Source: Pirellulaceae bacterium
Lineage (GTDB): Bacteria > Planctomycetota > Planctomycetia > Pirellulales > Pirellulaceae
Direction: 5' to 3'
DNA: 64,000 nt
NCBI GenBank assembly: GCA_026004795.1
Contig: BPJV01000004.1
Coordinates: 62,001-126,000, forward strand
Below are positions 52,301 to 60,662 of this stretch, piece by piece. Made by a program: the position numbers and the translations under genes. The first letter of the stretch is position 1. Every line of letters begins with the position of its first letter. The notes beneath the pieces are model-generated. The model was given only the letters and a program-made list of their open reading frames with translations, made no database searches and had not been told where the DNA came from.

Positions 52301-53104
52301 TCAGGCGCCCATTGCCCAGAGAATTCCACCTAGTAGAAGGCGTTGGAACCTAGGGTCGTCCCAGGTTGCCTCGAAATGGCCCCATCCGATATTGAAGACG
52401 CGGCCCGTGCCAAAACGCCGAGACCAAATAACAGGGAAGTCATCGTCAGGGCGCATGGCGCGTTGCTTTTTTGAAAGCGACTCAGGATCGAGACTCATAA
52501 CCACGTTCACCTTGTCACGCGAGTAAGGTGCGGTAAAGACAGGATGCTGTTCATAAAAAGAGAATGAGGTACCCCCAAATACGTCCGCACCGGGAAATGC
52601 CGGGTCTTCAACCTTGATCCGGGCTTCGCACGTGAATTCGCCGCCCATACGCCCGCCGATCAAGTCGTAGAATTCCGGCCATTCGAAGAATGCCATGGCC
52701 CCGGCATGGCCGAGAATCAGGCCGCGACCTTTGTCGTGAACGTAGGAAAAAAGGTCCGCACGCTGCTCGGCGCTAAGTGTACCAGCGCCACTGGGTAGTA
52801 GGAATACGGCGTCATACTCGGATAGCACACGAGCATTGACCGGTTTTCCACCGTATTTTGGACCGACGCCGAGGAGCGGTTGAAGCGTTAATAGCTGTGA
52901 ATCGGTGCGAATGTTCGTGACAAATTGCCTCGTGCGGCGGCCAAGCAGCGAGAGCGTGGCGAGTGCGTGGGAGATCGAGTCGTGATGGTAACCCGTCTGT
53001 ACATCCGCAACGGCGAGCAGCTTACGACTGACTTGCCAGAGATCGACAGTCGGGGCTCGCCATTCATGACGTTTCCCTGAAACGTTGTCCGGAGGATTCT
53101 TCAA
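52301..53104 (-). CDS. ThuA-like protein (class I glutamine amidotransferase-like fold)
   Basis: The 267-residue protein resembles the ThuA family: VLSEYDAVFLLPSGAGTLSAEQRADLFSYV, then GRGLILGHAGAMAFFEWPEFYDLIGGRMGGEF, a middle block HPVFTAPY, and the ending PVIWSRRFGTGRVFNIGWGHFEATWDDPRFQRLLLGG, where GWGH and W are typical. ThuA proteins are linked to sugar or trehalose use; the catalytic Cys-His of true amidotransferases is not apparent. It starts at TTG 53104 with GAGAGGAG seven bases upstream. Only 17 bases separate it from the oxygenase-like gene, suggesting one operon. Confidence 0.8.
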   Translation of the reverse strand: MKNPPDNVSGKRHEWRAPTVDLWQVSRKLLAVADVQTGYHHDSISHALATLSLLGRRTRQFVTNIRTDSQLLTLQPLLGVGPKYGGKPVNARVLSEYDAVFLLPSGAGTLSAEQRADLFSYVHDKGRGLILGHAGAMAFFEWPEFYDLIGGRMGGEFTCEARIKVEDPAFPGADVFGGTSFSFYEQHPVFTAPYSRDKVNVVMSLDPESLSKKQRAMRPDDDFPVIWSRRFGTGRVFNIGWGHFEATWDDPRFQRLLLGGILWAMGA

Positions 53105-53121
53105 TGCTCAGCTCCTCTCTT

Positions 53122-53784
53122 TCACAATTGATACGACTGGTAGCGGGATTGTTCCTCAGCAGTCGTGGGAATAAATCCGTTGCGACAGGTTGTGAATCGT
53201 CCAGGGTTGGGGGTAGCCTTGCCAAGTCCTCGGATGGCGCGGATCAAGACACGCCAACCGGTAATTTCGGCTGGGCGCGCCCGATGAAGAGTGTGGCTGT
53301 TGAACCGGATGAGCTTATTGGGCTCCAGAATCCACTTTTGCAAGACTCCGGTCCTCAGACCGGCATTTACGAGTTCCTCCCAGGGATCTCGGTCAGGAGT
53401 GAGAGAGACGGAGCGATCAGGCGGTTGCTTGGTGGGATATTCCAGTGGCCCAAGGATGAATTCGGTCTTGGAAGCCTCGCCATTAAGTACCATGATCGTC
53501 TCGACGGGCGAGCCATTGACGCCTCCGTGGCGCCCCCAATCAAAATGATAATGCGGCGTTAATGGATACCAACCTCGCTTTAAGTACAACACGCGGCTGA
53601 ATATCTCCACCTGTGGGTCAGCACGCCAATCGGCGGGAAGAGCTCTTATGAAGGCACGATGTACTGGCCCGGCGTTGATCGCCTCTTTGATGCAGGTCCG
53701 TGCTTGACTTCGCTCCCGTCGCACGACTTCCTGCGGAAAATAAGGAGTGGTGCCAAGCTCTTCCACCCTCGATTCGTAGATCAT
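53122..53784 (-). CDS. Putative 2-oxoglutarate/Fe(II)-dependent oxygenase
   Basis: This 220-residue protein has the residue spacing of a jelly-roll 2OG-Fe(II) oxygenase: HFD (His80, Asp82) in the first part, a distal His167 in FNSHTLHRARPA, and Arg178 in TGWRVLIRAIR, which could bind 2-oxoglutarate. The predicted role is hydroxylation or a related oxidation of an unknown substrate. ATG 53784 follows AGGAG by seven bases and comes right after the stop of the preceding gene. Between the unknown gene and the ThuA-like gene it forms a compact operon. Overall family similarity is by motif only. Confidence 0.55.
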   Translation of the reverse strand: MIYESRVEELGTTPYFPQEVVRRERSQARTCIKEAINAGPVHRAFIRALPADWRADPQVEIFSRVLYLKRGWYPLTPHYHFDWGRHGGVNGSPVETIMVLNGEASKTEFILGPLEYPTKQPPDRSVSLTPDRDPWEELVNAGLRTGVLQKWILEPNKLIRFNSHTLHRARPAEITGWRVLIRAIRGLGKATPNPGRFTTCRNGFIPTTAEEQSRYQSYQL

Positions 53785-53794
53785 GATCCAACTC

Positions 53795-54496
53795 CTACAA
53801 CTGAGCGTAGTTGCGAAGTCCATTCACATACGGACGCTCATCACCACTTGTTACGCGGATGATGAGCTGAAAACCATGCGAGTTCGCAGCGCACGAACGC
53901 AACAGCGTCCCCCACCCGAATTCAATGACTGTAGCGAGGGGTAGTTTGCGGCAGCGTAGGCTGCCCTCTTTTATTCGGCGAGCGACTTCTCGCTCCCGAA
54001 ATTCGAAGCTGTCGGTGGGCAACCAAAACGCCTCAGCTTCTTCGAGAGACGAAAACGCGACTTCGCCCTCAGCCAGTTCGGGCGTGCAGTTGAGTCCGAA
54101 AATGCCAAGGCGATGCACGGCTCGAAGGTTCCTGTTCGCGTTGCCGCAGACTCCGCTTGTAATGCCGGGAAACGGTTCATGTACGAACCCCACCTTGGTC
54201 CGAGGTCCGATCAGGGGGCCGATCGGCGTTAACTCATGAGACAGGCCAGGACTTAGCCACACGAGCGATGAATCAACCACAATCCTTTGATGCCAATCGA
54301 TGATAGCCGCCTTTAGAAACCTACGTGTGAGCGGCCCTCCCTGGGAAAGGGCGAAATGTGGATCGGCTGCAAAAAGTGGCGTCTCCTCCTCCAGAGGGTA
54401 GTTTGCTTCGCAACGGACAGGAGCAAAAAAGCGAGCACAGCTGACGTGCCTTAAAGGCAGGTTAGGTGACTCACTATTCGAAGACGCTACTAGCAT
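53795..54496 (-). CDS. Protein of unknown function, first gene of the three-gene operon
   Basis: The 233-residue protein has no signal peptide or membrane helix. No family was recognised. Notable segments are RRFLKAAIIDWHQRIVVDSSLVWLSPGLSH, which could include the strand-turn of an enzyme, GFVHEPFPGITSGVCGNANRN, and ATVIEFGWGTLLRSCAANS. It reads as a real gene because it is tightly packed with the oxygenase-like gene, whose ribosome-binding site begins just after its stop, and because its base composition suits that neighbour. The first ATG is 54496. Confidence 0.5.
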   Translation of the reverse strand: MLVASSNSESPNLPLRHVSCARFFAPVRCEANYPLEEETPLFAADPHFALSQGGPLTRRFLKAAIIDWHQRIVVDSSLVWLSPGLSHELTPIGPLIGPRTKVGFVHEPFPGITSGVCGNANRNLRAVHRLGIFGLNCTPELAEGEVAFSSLEEAEAFWLPTDSFEFREREVARRIKEGSLRCRKLPLATVIEFGWGTLLRSCAANSHGFQLIIRVTSGDERPYVNGLRNYAQL

Positions 54497-55315
54497 GAGA
54501 GTGCTCCCGTATGGTGCATGGTTCGTTTCTGCTGTGATCCTTACTCGCGCAAGGAGTAAGAGACCGGATTGGCCAAAGGTCCGAGACGCTGTGGCAACTA
54601 CTTAACTGTGACGGCTCAATTGATTACCCTCATTGCCAAAGCGAAACAACACGACGCGTGATTTCGGCAAGTGCCACCGGACTGCCTTGCTTTCATCCAC
54701 TCTAGTCGATGGCCAGCAAGCACCACACGACAGCGAGCGACACCCGGCGGCGAACACTATTCTTATTTTCGCTCGCTAGTGGTCCAAGAATTCGGGACCA
54801 CCTCCGTTCACCTTTTCATCCGCATCACCGTTTACGCAGTGGAAGCTCCTTTTCCTTCAATTGAACCGTGACGTTCTGGCAGCAGTAAAGCTGGCTATGT
54901 GCCGTGTCAGCTCTACTGATGCTACTGCAAGTTGGGGGCCACAGGGCGTAGCGAGTCTACTCACAATGAGTTAGGTGGCCCCTCTTCCCAATTCCATGGC
55001 CGCGAACGAGCAAATGGTTGCGGATTCGCAGCACTGGGGGGCCAGTCGCCGTGGAACGAAAAGATTTTCCGACCACCTCATGGTTATTTATCCGCCACAC
55101 GTGGCGAACTTTTCGCCCCCCATGCCGCTCGTTCTGGCGTAGTCAGGAAGTGAAAAGACTGTGGTAGGCGTTCAGCGGAGGGGGATTTAGGTGGCGATTG
55201 ATTCCGAGGCTCGGCGGCACGGGGATTGCAGTTGCAAGTTCGGCGAGAAGCGTATTTGGTTATCCGCCACCGCGGCAGGTGGTTTTACAAAAGTCAGACA
55301 AGGGAAGGACGTATC
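54497..55315. other. Intergenic region between divergent island genes
   Basis: About 820 bases hold only a 66-codon frame (54671-54871) that looks spurious. A long inverted repeat, GGGGCCAC (54935-54942) and GTGGCCCC (54975-54982) with a shorter CTC/GAG pair inside, could form an RNA hairpin. Two or more promoters are expected here, but none was identified. Confidence 0.4.
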
Positions 55316-56308
55316 GTGCGTGCAATCCAACGAGGTTTTACTTTGGTCGAGCTATTGGTAGTTATCGCCATTATCGGCATCTTGGTCGCCTTGCTCTTGC
55401 CGGCAGTGCAAGCAGTCCGCGAAGCGGCCCGTAGAATGAAATGCTCCAACAATCTGAAGCAGATCGGCTTGGGGTTCATGAACTTTGAGTCAGCGTACGG
55501 TGGCTTCCCTCCTCGCCGATGGCAACGAGCAGACGAGGGTAGAACGGGGTGGGGGACTTTTATATTGCCATTCATGGAGCACCAAACGATCTACAGCCAA
55601 TACCAATGGAAATACCACTTCTACGATCCTCAAAACAAGGAAGTTGTCGAGACTCGGCTTGATGTTTTTGAGTGCCCCAGCGTTGCCCGTGACCAGCCAA
55701 TTGTGTGTGGAGTTGGCACCAACACCGTACACGGTTGGATCGACTATCTTGTCCCTAACGGCATCCGTGTTCCAGAAAACGGTCAGTTCCAAGATTTTCC
55801 TCAGTGGGAGAATTCTGGTAACGCTCATGTGGCGTTACTCGACAGCACCAATATCTCCGTATTTGCCAATGGGAATGAGGGCCGCGCGCCACGCAAGTTG
55901 GCACAGATTACGGATGGCTTGTCGAATACCTTGTTGGTCAATGAAACCGCTGGCTGGCCTCAGCAATGGCAACGCAACAAGCGGTTAGAGGATTTTGCAT
56001 CCATGGGGACTCGCGGCTCTTGGGCCGCTTGGCAATCGTTTGTCTACTCCACGTCAACCTACGATGGAGCAACGAATGCCTTTCAGGGAGACAGGGCAAG
56101 CTTTGCCGGCATGGGAGACTTGGCGGCCTGTGGAATCAACTGCAATAACAAGTTTGCAGTTTACAGTTTTCATCCGGGTGGAGCATTGATTGCTTTTTGT
56201 GATGGTTCCGTGCATTTTGTCAGCGAGGGCATAAGGGGACTTACATTCGCTCAACTTGTGGCAATCGACGACGGTCAAGTTATTAATGATCGAGGGTTTG
56301 ATCCCTAA
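55316..56308 (+). CDS. DUF1559 protein with prepilin-type N-terminus
   Basis: The protein begins with a class III signal: basic leader, then G7-F8 cleavage in [19 protein letters not shown] with the conserved Glu12, followed by [26 protein letters not shown]1559 follows and ends with [22 protein letters not shown], the family signature. DUF1559 proteins are highly expanded in planctomycetes and are thought to be pseudopilin-like cell-surface or secretion components. GTG 55316 is chosen because AAGGA stands upstream and the leader is then the right length; the frame opens at 55226. It lies in the A/T-richer segment. Confidence 0.9.
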   Translation: MRAIQRGFTLVELLVVIAIIGILVALLLPAVQAVREAARRMKCSNNLKQIGLGFMNFESAYGGFPPRRWQRADEGRTGWGTFILPFMEHQTIYSQYQWKYHFYDPQNKEVVETRLDVFECPSVARDQPIVCGVGTNTVHGWIDYLVPNGIRVPENGQFQDFPQWENSGNAHVALLDSTNISVFANGNEGRAPRKLAQITDGLSNTLLVNETAGWPQQWQRNKRLEDFASMGTRGSWAAWQSFVYSTSTYDGATNAFQGDRASFAGMGDLAACGINCNNKFAVYSFHPGGALIAFCDGSVHFVSEGIRGLTFAQLVAIDDGQVINDRGFDP

Positions 56309-56772
56309 TAAGAACTGAAGGATGAAGTTGCAGTCGTCGCGTCATAGTGAGACTCCTTTGCACGTGTAGTCCATGGCACTTCCGGCAACCCGTTTGCCAG
56401 TCCGGGCGCATCACTGAAATCTTGCCGGGGGCGTAGAAGCGCTTCCTGCAATGGCAAGTCACTGGCGATTATCCTGTTCAACAGTTGGAACGTGGGAAGC
56501 AGGCACAGTTCCTCCTGTCCCAGTGTGCAATGCTGTTCACGAGCGACAAGCATGTGTCGAGCTTGAAGGGGCCGCGTCTGACGATGACTACATGGGTACT
56601 TCTTTTTGGTCGAAAGAACCAGGAAGTTAACTTCACAGGAGATTTGGATGATGGGAGCACAACGATTAACAATCGCAATGACGTAGCTAGCGATTGATTA
56701 AGTCCGCTTAATCATCTCATGGTAGTTAATCGTGAAAAAATGATACTTCCTTTCTATGTGAGATAGAAACGG
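56309..56772. other. Intergenic region upstream of the ABC importer
   Basis: About 460 bases show no gene with a family signature. The right end is A/T-rich and includes the inverted repeat described separately at 56751-56769. Confidence 0.4.
56751..56769. promoter_or_regulatory. Inverted repeat just upstream of the binding-protein gene
   Basis: TTTCTAT and ATAGAAA are perfect reverse complements around the spacer GTGAG, ending three bases before the ATG at 56773. No Shine-Dalgarno sequence is seen in its place. It does not match the consensus of Fur, DtxR or MntR. It may be an operator or a small mRNA hairpin at the start codon. Confidence 0.4.
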
Positions 56773-57777
56773 ATGATTAGCAAAACAAAAGTTCTGTCTT
56801 CGGCAATTCTAATTGTGGTGGGATTTGCATTTATCGAGACCGGTCAGCTGAATGACCTGTCACGGCGTTTTTTGAGACCACCAGCTCAGACCGCGAAACG
56901 TCAAGTGGAAGTTCTAGAAGAGACTGCCGATTATCGGCTTATCAAGCATCCACTCGGCGAAACAAAAGTACCCATTAGGCCGCACCGAATTGTTAGCCTT
57001 ACGAACTCAGCTACGGACAGCTTGTGTGCATTGGGAATAAAGCCTATTCTTGTCGCCACCTCATGGCGAAGCGATAGTATCACTCCCTATCTGCGAGAAC
57101 AATTGGAGGAAATCCCCAAGCTGCGCTATGGTGAGGCGGTTGATGTCGAAGCTCTGCTCCGAGTGAACCCCGACTTGATCTTTGCTGGGGTTTCTCGTGA
57201 TGGTCGGCTGTACAAACAGCTTTCCAAGATCGCGCCAACAGTCTGTATCGCGTCCAGCACAATGGCGGATCGCGAGCTGCGATTGCTTGATGTGGGGGAG
57301 ACCATCGGCATGATAGAGGCGGCTCGGCAACGACTTGATGCTTACTATCAGCGGGTTGCGTCGGCGCGTCGGGTGTTAAAACGACAGTCGCAAGGAAGAC
57401 CGGTCGGCTTTTTGCGATTTAGGCGTAACACTTGTGTCATCTACACCCGCACGTTGATGTTTGGACCGCTGCTGTTCGACCAATTGGGGTTGGAGCCGGA
57501 TCCTGAAATGCCGATTGTAATGACCGGAGGAGGTTGGGATGTACTTTCGGTTGAGCGGCTGTCGACGCTTCAATCAGAGTACCTCTTCGTGGTCGTCGAT
57601 CGTGATAGCGAGTTTTACTTCAACCGTGTGCGAAAAACACCTATCTGGGAGAACATTCCGGCTGTCGCGCACGAACACGTTTTCTTTGTCGCTGCCGGTA
57701 CATGGTTGAGCGGCGACGGCGTGCTGGGCTGTGAAGCGATTATAGACGACGTATTGCAATGCGTAGTTTCCAATTAG
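56773..57777 (+). CDS. Periplasmic substrate-binding protein, iron-siderophore/cobalamin type
   Basis: The 334-residue protein has an N-terminal hydrophobic export segment (VLSSAILIVVGFAFIE). The Fec/BtuF-type core follows: RPHRIVSLTNSATDSLCALGIKPILVATSW, LLRVNPDLIFAGVSRDGRLYKQLSKIAPTV and, in the second lobe, GFLRFRRNTCVIYTRTLMFGPLLFDQLG. It would capture a ferric siderophore or cobalamin in the periplasm and hand it to the two permeases that follow. ATG 56773 has no Shine-Dalgarno and instead an inverted repeat. The gap to the first permease is seven bases. Confidence 0.85.
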   Translation: MISKTKVLSSAILIVVGFAFIETGQLNDLSRRFLRPPAQTAKRQVEVLEETADYRLIKHPLGETKVPIRPHRIVSLTNSATDSLCALGIKPILVATSWRSDSITPYLREQLEEIPKLRYGEAVDVEALLRVNPDLIFAGVSRDGRLYKQLSKIAPTVCIASSTMADRELRLLDVGETIGMIEAARQRLDAYYQRVASARRVLKRQSQGRPVGFLRFRRNTCVIYTRTLMFGPLLFDQLGLEPDPEMPIVMTGGGWDVLSVERLSTLQSEYLFVVVDRDSEFYFNRVRKTPIWENIPAVAHEHVFFVAAGTWLSGDGVLGCEAIIDDVLQCVVSN

Positions 57778-57784
57778 GGCTCTC

Positions 57785-58834
57785 ATGTTAACGGAAATAC
57801 TTCGACGACTGCGCCATCGCCGTTTGAGTACCGTGCTTGCGCCGGTCATTGTAGCCGCAGTGGTGATGCCTTTAGGAATCTGTGCCTTCCTGCTGATAGG
57901 CGATGTCGCCATCGATGCTCGTACGGCTTACGAGGCATTGTTTCAACACGATGCCAACATTGCTGCTCACGTCATTGTCCGTGATTGGCGTCTGCCACGG
58001 GCGATCGCCGACTTGCTGATCGGAGCGTCGCTGGCCGTTGCTGGAACGATAATGCAGACGATGACGCGTAACCCATTAGCCAGTCCTGGCATCATGGGAC
58101 TAAACTCCGGTGCCAATTTTGCCACTATTGCCGCCTTGATACTTGTGCCCTCACTTGGGCGGCCCGGCTTGTTGCTGGTTGCGATCGCTGGCGCCGCATC
58201 AGGCGCTGCATTGGTGTACGGACTCGGCTCTCTGTCACGAGGGGGATTGACGCCGGTTCGGCTAGCACTGACAGGTGTTGCGGTATCAACACTGCTCGGT
58301 TCCTTTAGTAAGGGAGTGATGATCTATTTTGAACTGGGGGAAGATCTTCTACTTTGGGAGTCTCGCGGCACGCTCAACATCCAGTGGGAAGATGTAATGC
58401 TCTATTTGCCATTTTTCCTGGCGGGCTTGACCGGCTCACTGGCCATTGCCCCGGCACTGAATGTCCTGGAATTGGGAGCACAAGTGGCTCAGGGATTGGG
58501 GCAGCAGACGTGGCTTGTCAATCTATGGGGCGGGTTGGTCGTTCTCTTATTGGCTGGCGGCAGCGTGGCGGCAGCTGGGGCAATCGGTTTTGTGGGGCTG
58601 ATGATTCCACACGTGGTGCGACTAGTAGTAGGACACGACCACCGTGTCGTAATTCCTACTGCAGCTCTTGCGGGCGGGGCTTTTCTGCTGATAGCTGATA
58701 TCGGTGCTCGCATAGTAACAACTCCCTACCGCGCTGCCGTGCCAGTAGGAGTGGTGACTTCAATCTTGGGCGTCCCTTTTTTCTTGTACCTGGCATTGCG
58801 TCGGCAGAAGAGCAACCCCGGAGGCCGACCATGA
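57785..58834 (+). CDS. FecCD-type ABC permease, first copy
   Basis: This 349-residue protein has about nine to ten transmembrane helices. Its Fec-type hallmarks are RLPRAIADLLIGASLAVAGTIMQTMTRNPLASPGIMGLNSGA and, near the end, GAIGFVGLMIPHVVRLVVGHDHR, the coupling region that contacts the ATPase. The start ATG lies seven bases after the binding-protein stop, and its stop overlaps the next permease start in ATGA. It forms the channel with the second copy. Confidence 0.9.
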   Translation: MLTEILRRLRHRRLSTVLAPVIVAAVVMPLGICAFLLIGDVAIDARTAYEALFQHDANIAAHVIVRDWRLPRAIADLLIGASLAVAGTIMQTMTRNPLASPGIMGLNSGANFATIAALILVPSLGRPGLLLVAIAGAASGAALVYGLGSLSRGGLTPVRLALTGVAVSTLLGSFSKGVMIYFELGEDLLLWESRGTLNIQWEDVMLYLPFFLAGLTGSLAIAPALNVLELGAQVAQGLGQQTWLVNLWGGLVVLLLAGGSVAAAGAIGFVGLMIPHVVRLVVGHDHRVVIPTAALAGGAFLLIADIGARIVTTPYRAAVPVGVVTSILGVPFFLYLALRRQKSNPGGRP

Positions 58835-59838
58835 GCCGAACTTCGAGAATGAACCCGAGCTTTGTTTTGTGCCTGATGGTATTGGCATGGCTCGTTGCTT
58901 TGCTTACTGGGTTGAATCTAGGCGCCACGCCGTTATCTTTCTCGCAAGTGTTAAACGCCTTGGTGCTCCGAGGCACCTGGACTGAGAATTTGATTGTACT
59001 CGAAATGCGGCTGCCGCGACTTGTAGCTAGCAGTCTTATCGGTGCCTCGTTGTCGGTTTCGGGGGTCATGCTCCAAGGGTTAAGCCGAAACGAGCTAGCA
59101 AGCCCGTCTACCGTCGGAGTGAATGCAGGTTCAGGGCTGGGTATCATGATCGCCCTAGTATTCGCCCCGATCGGTGTCCTCCAACAGCCGTGGATGATGA
59201 TGCTCGCCTCAGTAGGAGGCGCCTTATTGCTCACGCTGTTGGTATTTGCCTTGTCCTATCGCCGAGGAGCGGTGCTTCCTTCACGTCTACTGCTAATAGG
59301 GATAGCCGTGGGCTTCGGTGCGAATGCGATGATGACGCTACTTTCGCTACGCATGGACTTTGTGACGTATAATCGAGTTGTTTCGTGGATGTCGGGCAGT
59401 ATCACTGGGGGCACATGGAAGTCGATTACCTCGCTGGCGCCTTCCTGTGTGGTGTTGTTAATAATGGCCTACTCCCGTGCTCGAGTACTCAATGTTTTCG
59501 CGTTGGGCGATACCGCCGCCAAAGGGCTGGGGGTAGCGGTTGAATGGCAGCGATTTGTCACTCTTGGGTTGGCGACGTTGATGGCCAGCGTGTGCGCGGG
59601 TGTCGCCGGCCAGATTGGCTTCTTGGGGCTCGCGGCGCCTCACCTGGCACGCCAAATCGTGGGCCAAGACCATCGCGTCCTGTTTCCGGCCGCCGCGCTG
59701 AGCGGCGCGTTGTTCTTGGTGTTGGCCGATAGTCTGGGGCGCCACTTGTTTTCTCCTGTCGAGATTCCCGCTGGAGTGTTGGTTGGAATACTCGGCGGCG
59801 CTTACTTCCTCTTCCTGCTTATTAGGACCAAGGATTAA
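58831..59838 (+). CDS. FecCD-type ABC permease, second copy
   Basis: The second permease (335 residues) has the same hallmarks: RLPRLVASSLIGASLSVSGVMLQGLSRNELASPSTVGVNAG and GQIGFLGLAAPHLARQIVGQDHR. Two non-identical copies suggest a heterodimeric channel, as in FecC-FecD and FhuB-like systems. The start overlaps the first permease gene by four bases, and the ATPase gene begins six bases after the stop, so the transport genes are one operon. Confidence 0.9.
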   Translation: MSRTSRMNPSFVLCLMVLAWLVALLTGLNLGATPLSFSQVLNALVLRGTWTENLIVLEMRLPRLVASSLIGASLSVSGVMLQGLSRNELASPSTVGVNAGSGLGIMIALVFAPIGVLQQPWMMMLASVGGALLLTLLVFALSYRRGAVLPSRLLLIGIAVGFGANAMMTLLSLRMDFVTYNRVVSWMSGSITGGTWKSITSLAPSCVVLLIMAYSRARVLNVFALGDTAAKGLGVAVEWQRFVTLGLATLMASVCAGVAGQIGFLGLAAPHLARQIVGQDHRVLFPAAALSGALFLVLADSLGRHLFSPVEIPAGVLVGILGGAYFLFLLIRTKD

Positions 59839-59844
59839 CCGTTT

Positions 59845-60630
59845 ATGAGTCACCTCATCGCTCAAGACCTTTCCCTCGCTTACGACGGTGAAGAAGTGAT
59901 TCATCGGCTATCACTTGACATTCCCACACAGCAGATCACGGCGCTAATTGGGCCAAACGGATCGGGAAAAACCACTCTGCTGCGCGGGCTAGCGCGGCTG
60001 ATGGTGCCCACGCGCGGGGCAGTGTACCTGGATGGCCGCGCTATTCACACGCAGCCCACCAAACAAGTCGCTCGCAAACTTGCCACCTTGCCCCAGCAAG
60101 GATCGGCACCTAACGACCTGACTGTCCGCGAGCTAGTGGCTTTCGGGCGTTTCCCCTACCAGGGGATTCTAGGAAGACGATCGTTGGAGGATGAGGCCGT
60201 GCTCGAAACGGCTCTTGCAGATGCTGGTATTTCTCACTTGGGCGATGCTTATCTTGGCGAACTTTCCGGTGGGCAACGCCAATTGGCTTGGATTGCCATG
60301 GCTCTTGCACAGAGCACCGAGTTGCTGCTGCTTGACGAACCGACCACATTTCTTGATATGGCTCATCAAATAGAAGTACTCGAGGTGCTCAAGCGACTAA
60401 ACGCGAATCAAAAACGCACCATCGTTATGGTCCTGCACGACATCAATCAAGCGGCAAGGTATTCCAATCACATGATAGCACTGGTCGATGGTCGCGTGGC
60501 GGCCAGTGGCGCACCTAAAAGCATTTTGACTACCGAAATGCTCGCCCGTGTTTTTAAAATTGAAGCCAGGGTGTTGCTGCGCGAAGACATTGACGCTCCA
60601 TATTGTATTCCTCTGCGAAGCCTCACTTAA
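59845..60630 (+). CDS. ABC transporter ATPase, FecE/FhuC type
   Basis: This 261-residue ATPase has Walker A GPNGSGKT, a Q-loop in ATLPQQGSAPNDLTVRELVAFGRFPYQ, the signature LSGGQRQ, Walker B LLLLDEPTTFLD and the switch His in MVLHDINQAARYSNH. FecE-type enzymes energise siderophore or vitamin B12 import. It sits with its permeases and binding protein; no TonB receptor or siderophore synthesis gene was found in the window. The stop overlaps the open frame of the next gene. Confidence 0.92.
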   Translation: MSHLIAQDLSLAYDGEEVIHRLSLDIPTQQITALIGPNGSGKTTLLRGLARLMVPTRGAVYLDGRAIHTQPTKQVARKLATLPQQGSAPNDLTVRELVAFGRFPYQGILGRRSLEDEAVLETALADAGISHLGDAYLGELSGGQRQLAWIAMALAQSTELLLLDEPTTFLDMAHQIEVLEVLKRLNANQKRTIVMVLHDINQAARYSNHMIALVDGRVAASGAPKSILTTEMLARVFKIEARVLLREDIDAPYCIPLRSLT

Positions 60631-60662
60631 CCTCATCGTCCAAGGGATTTGTGCTCAAGCCT

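Noticed and set aside
54671-54871. 66-codon plus-strand open frame
   Set aside because: It has no ribosome-binding site, family pattern or linked neighbour.
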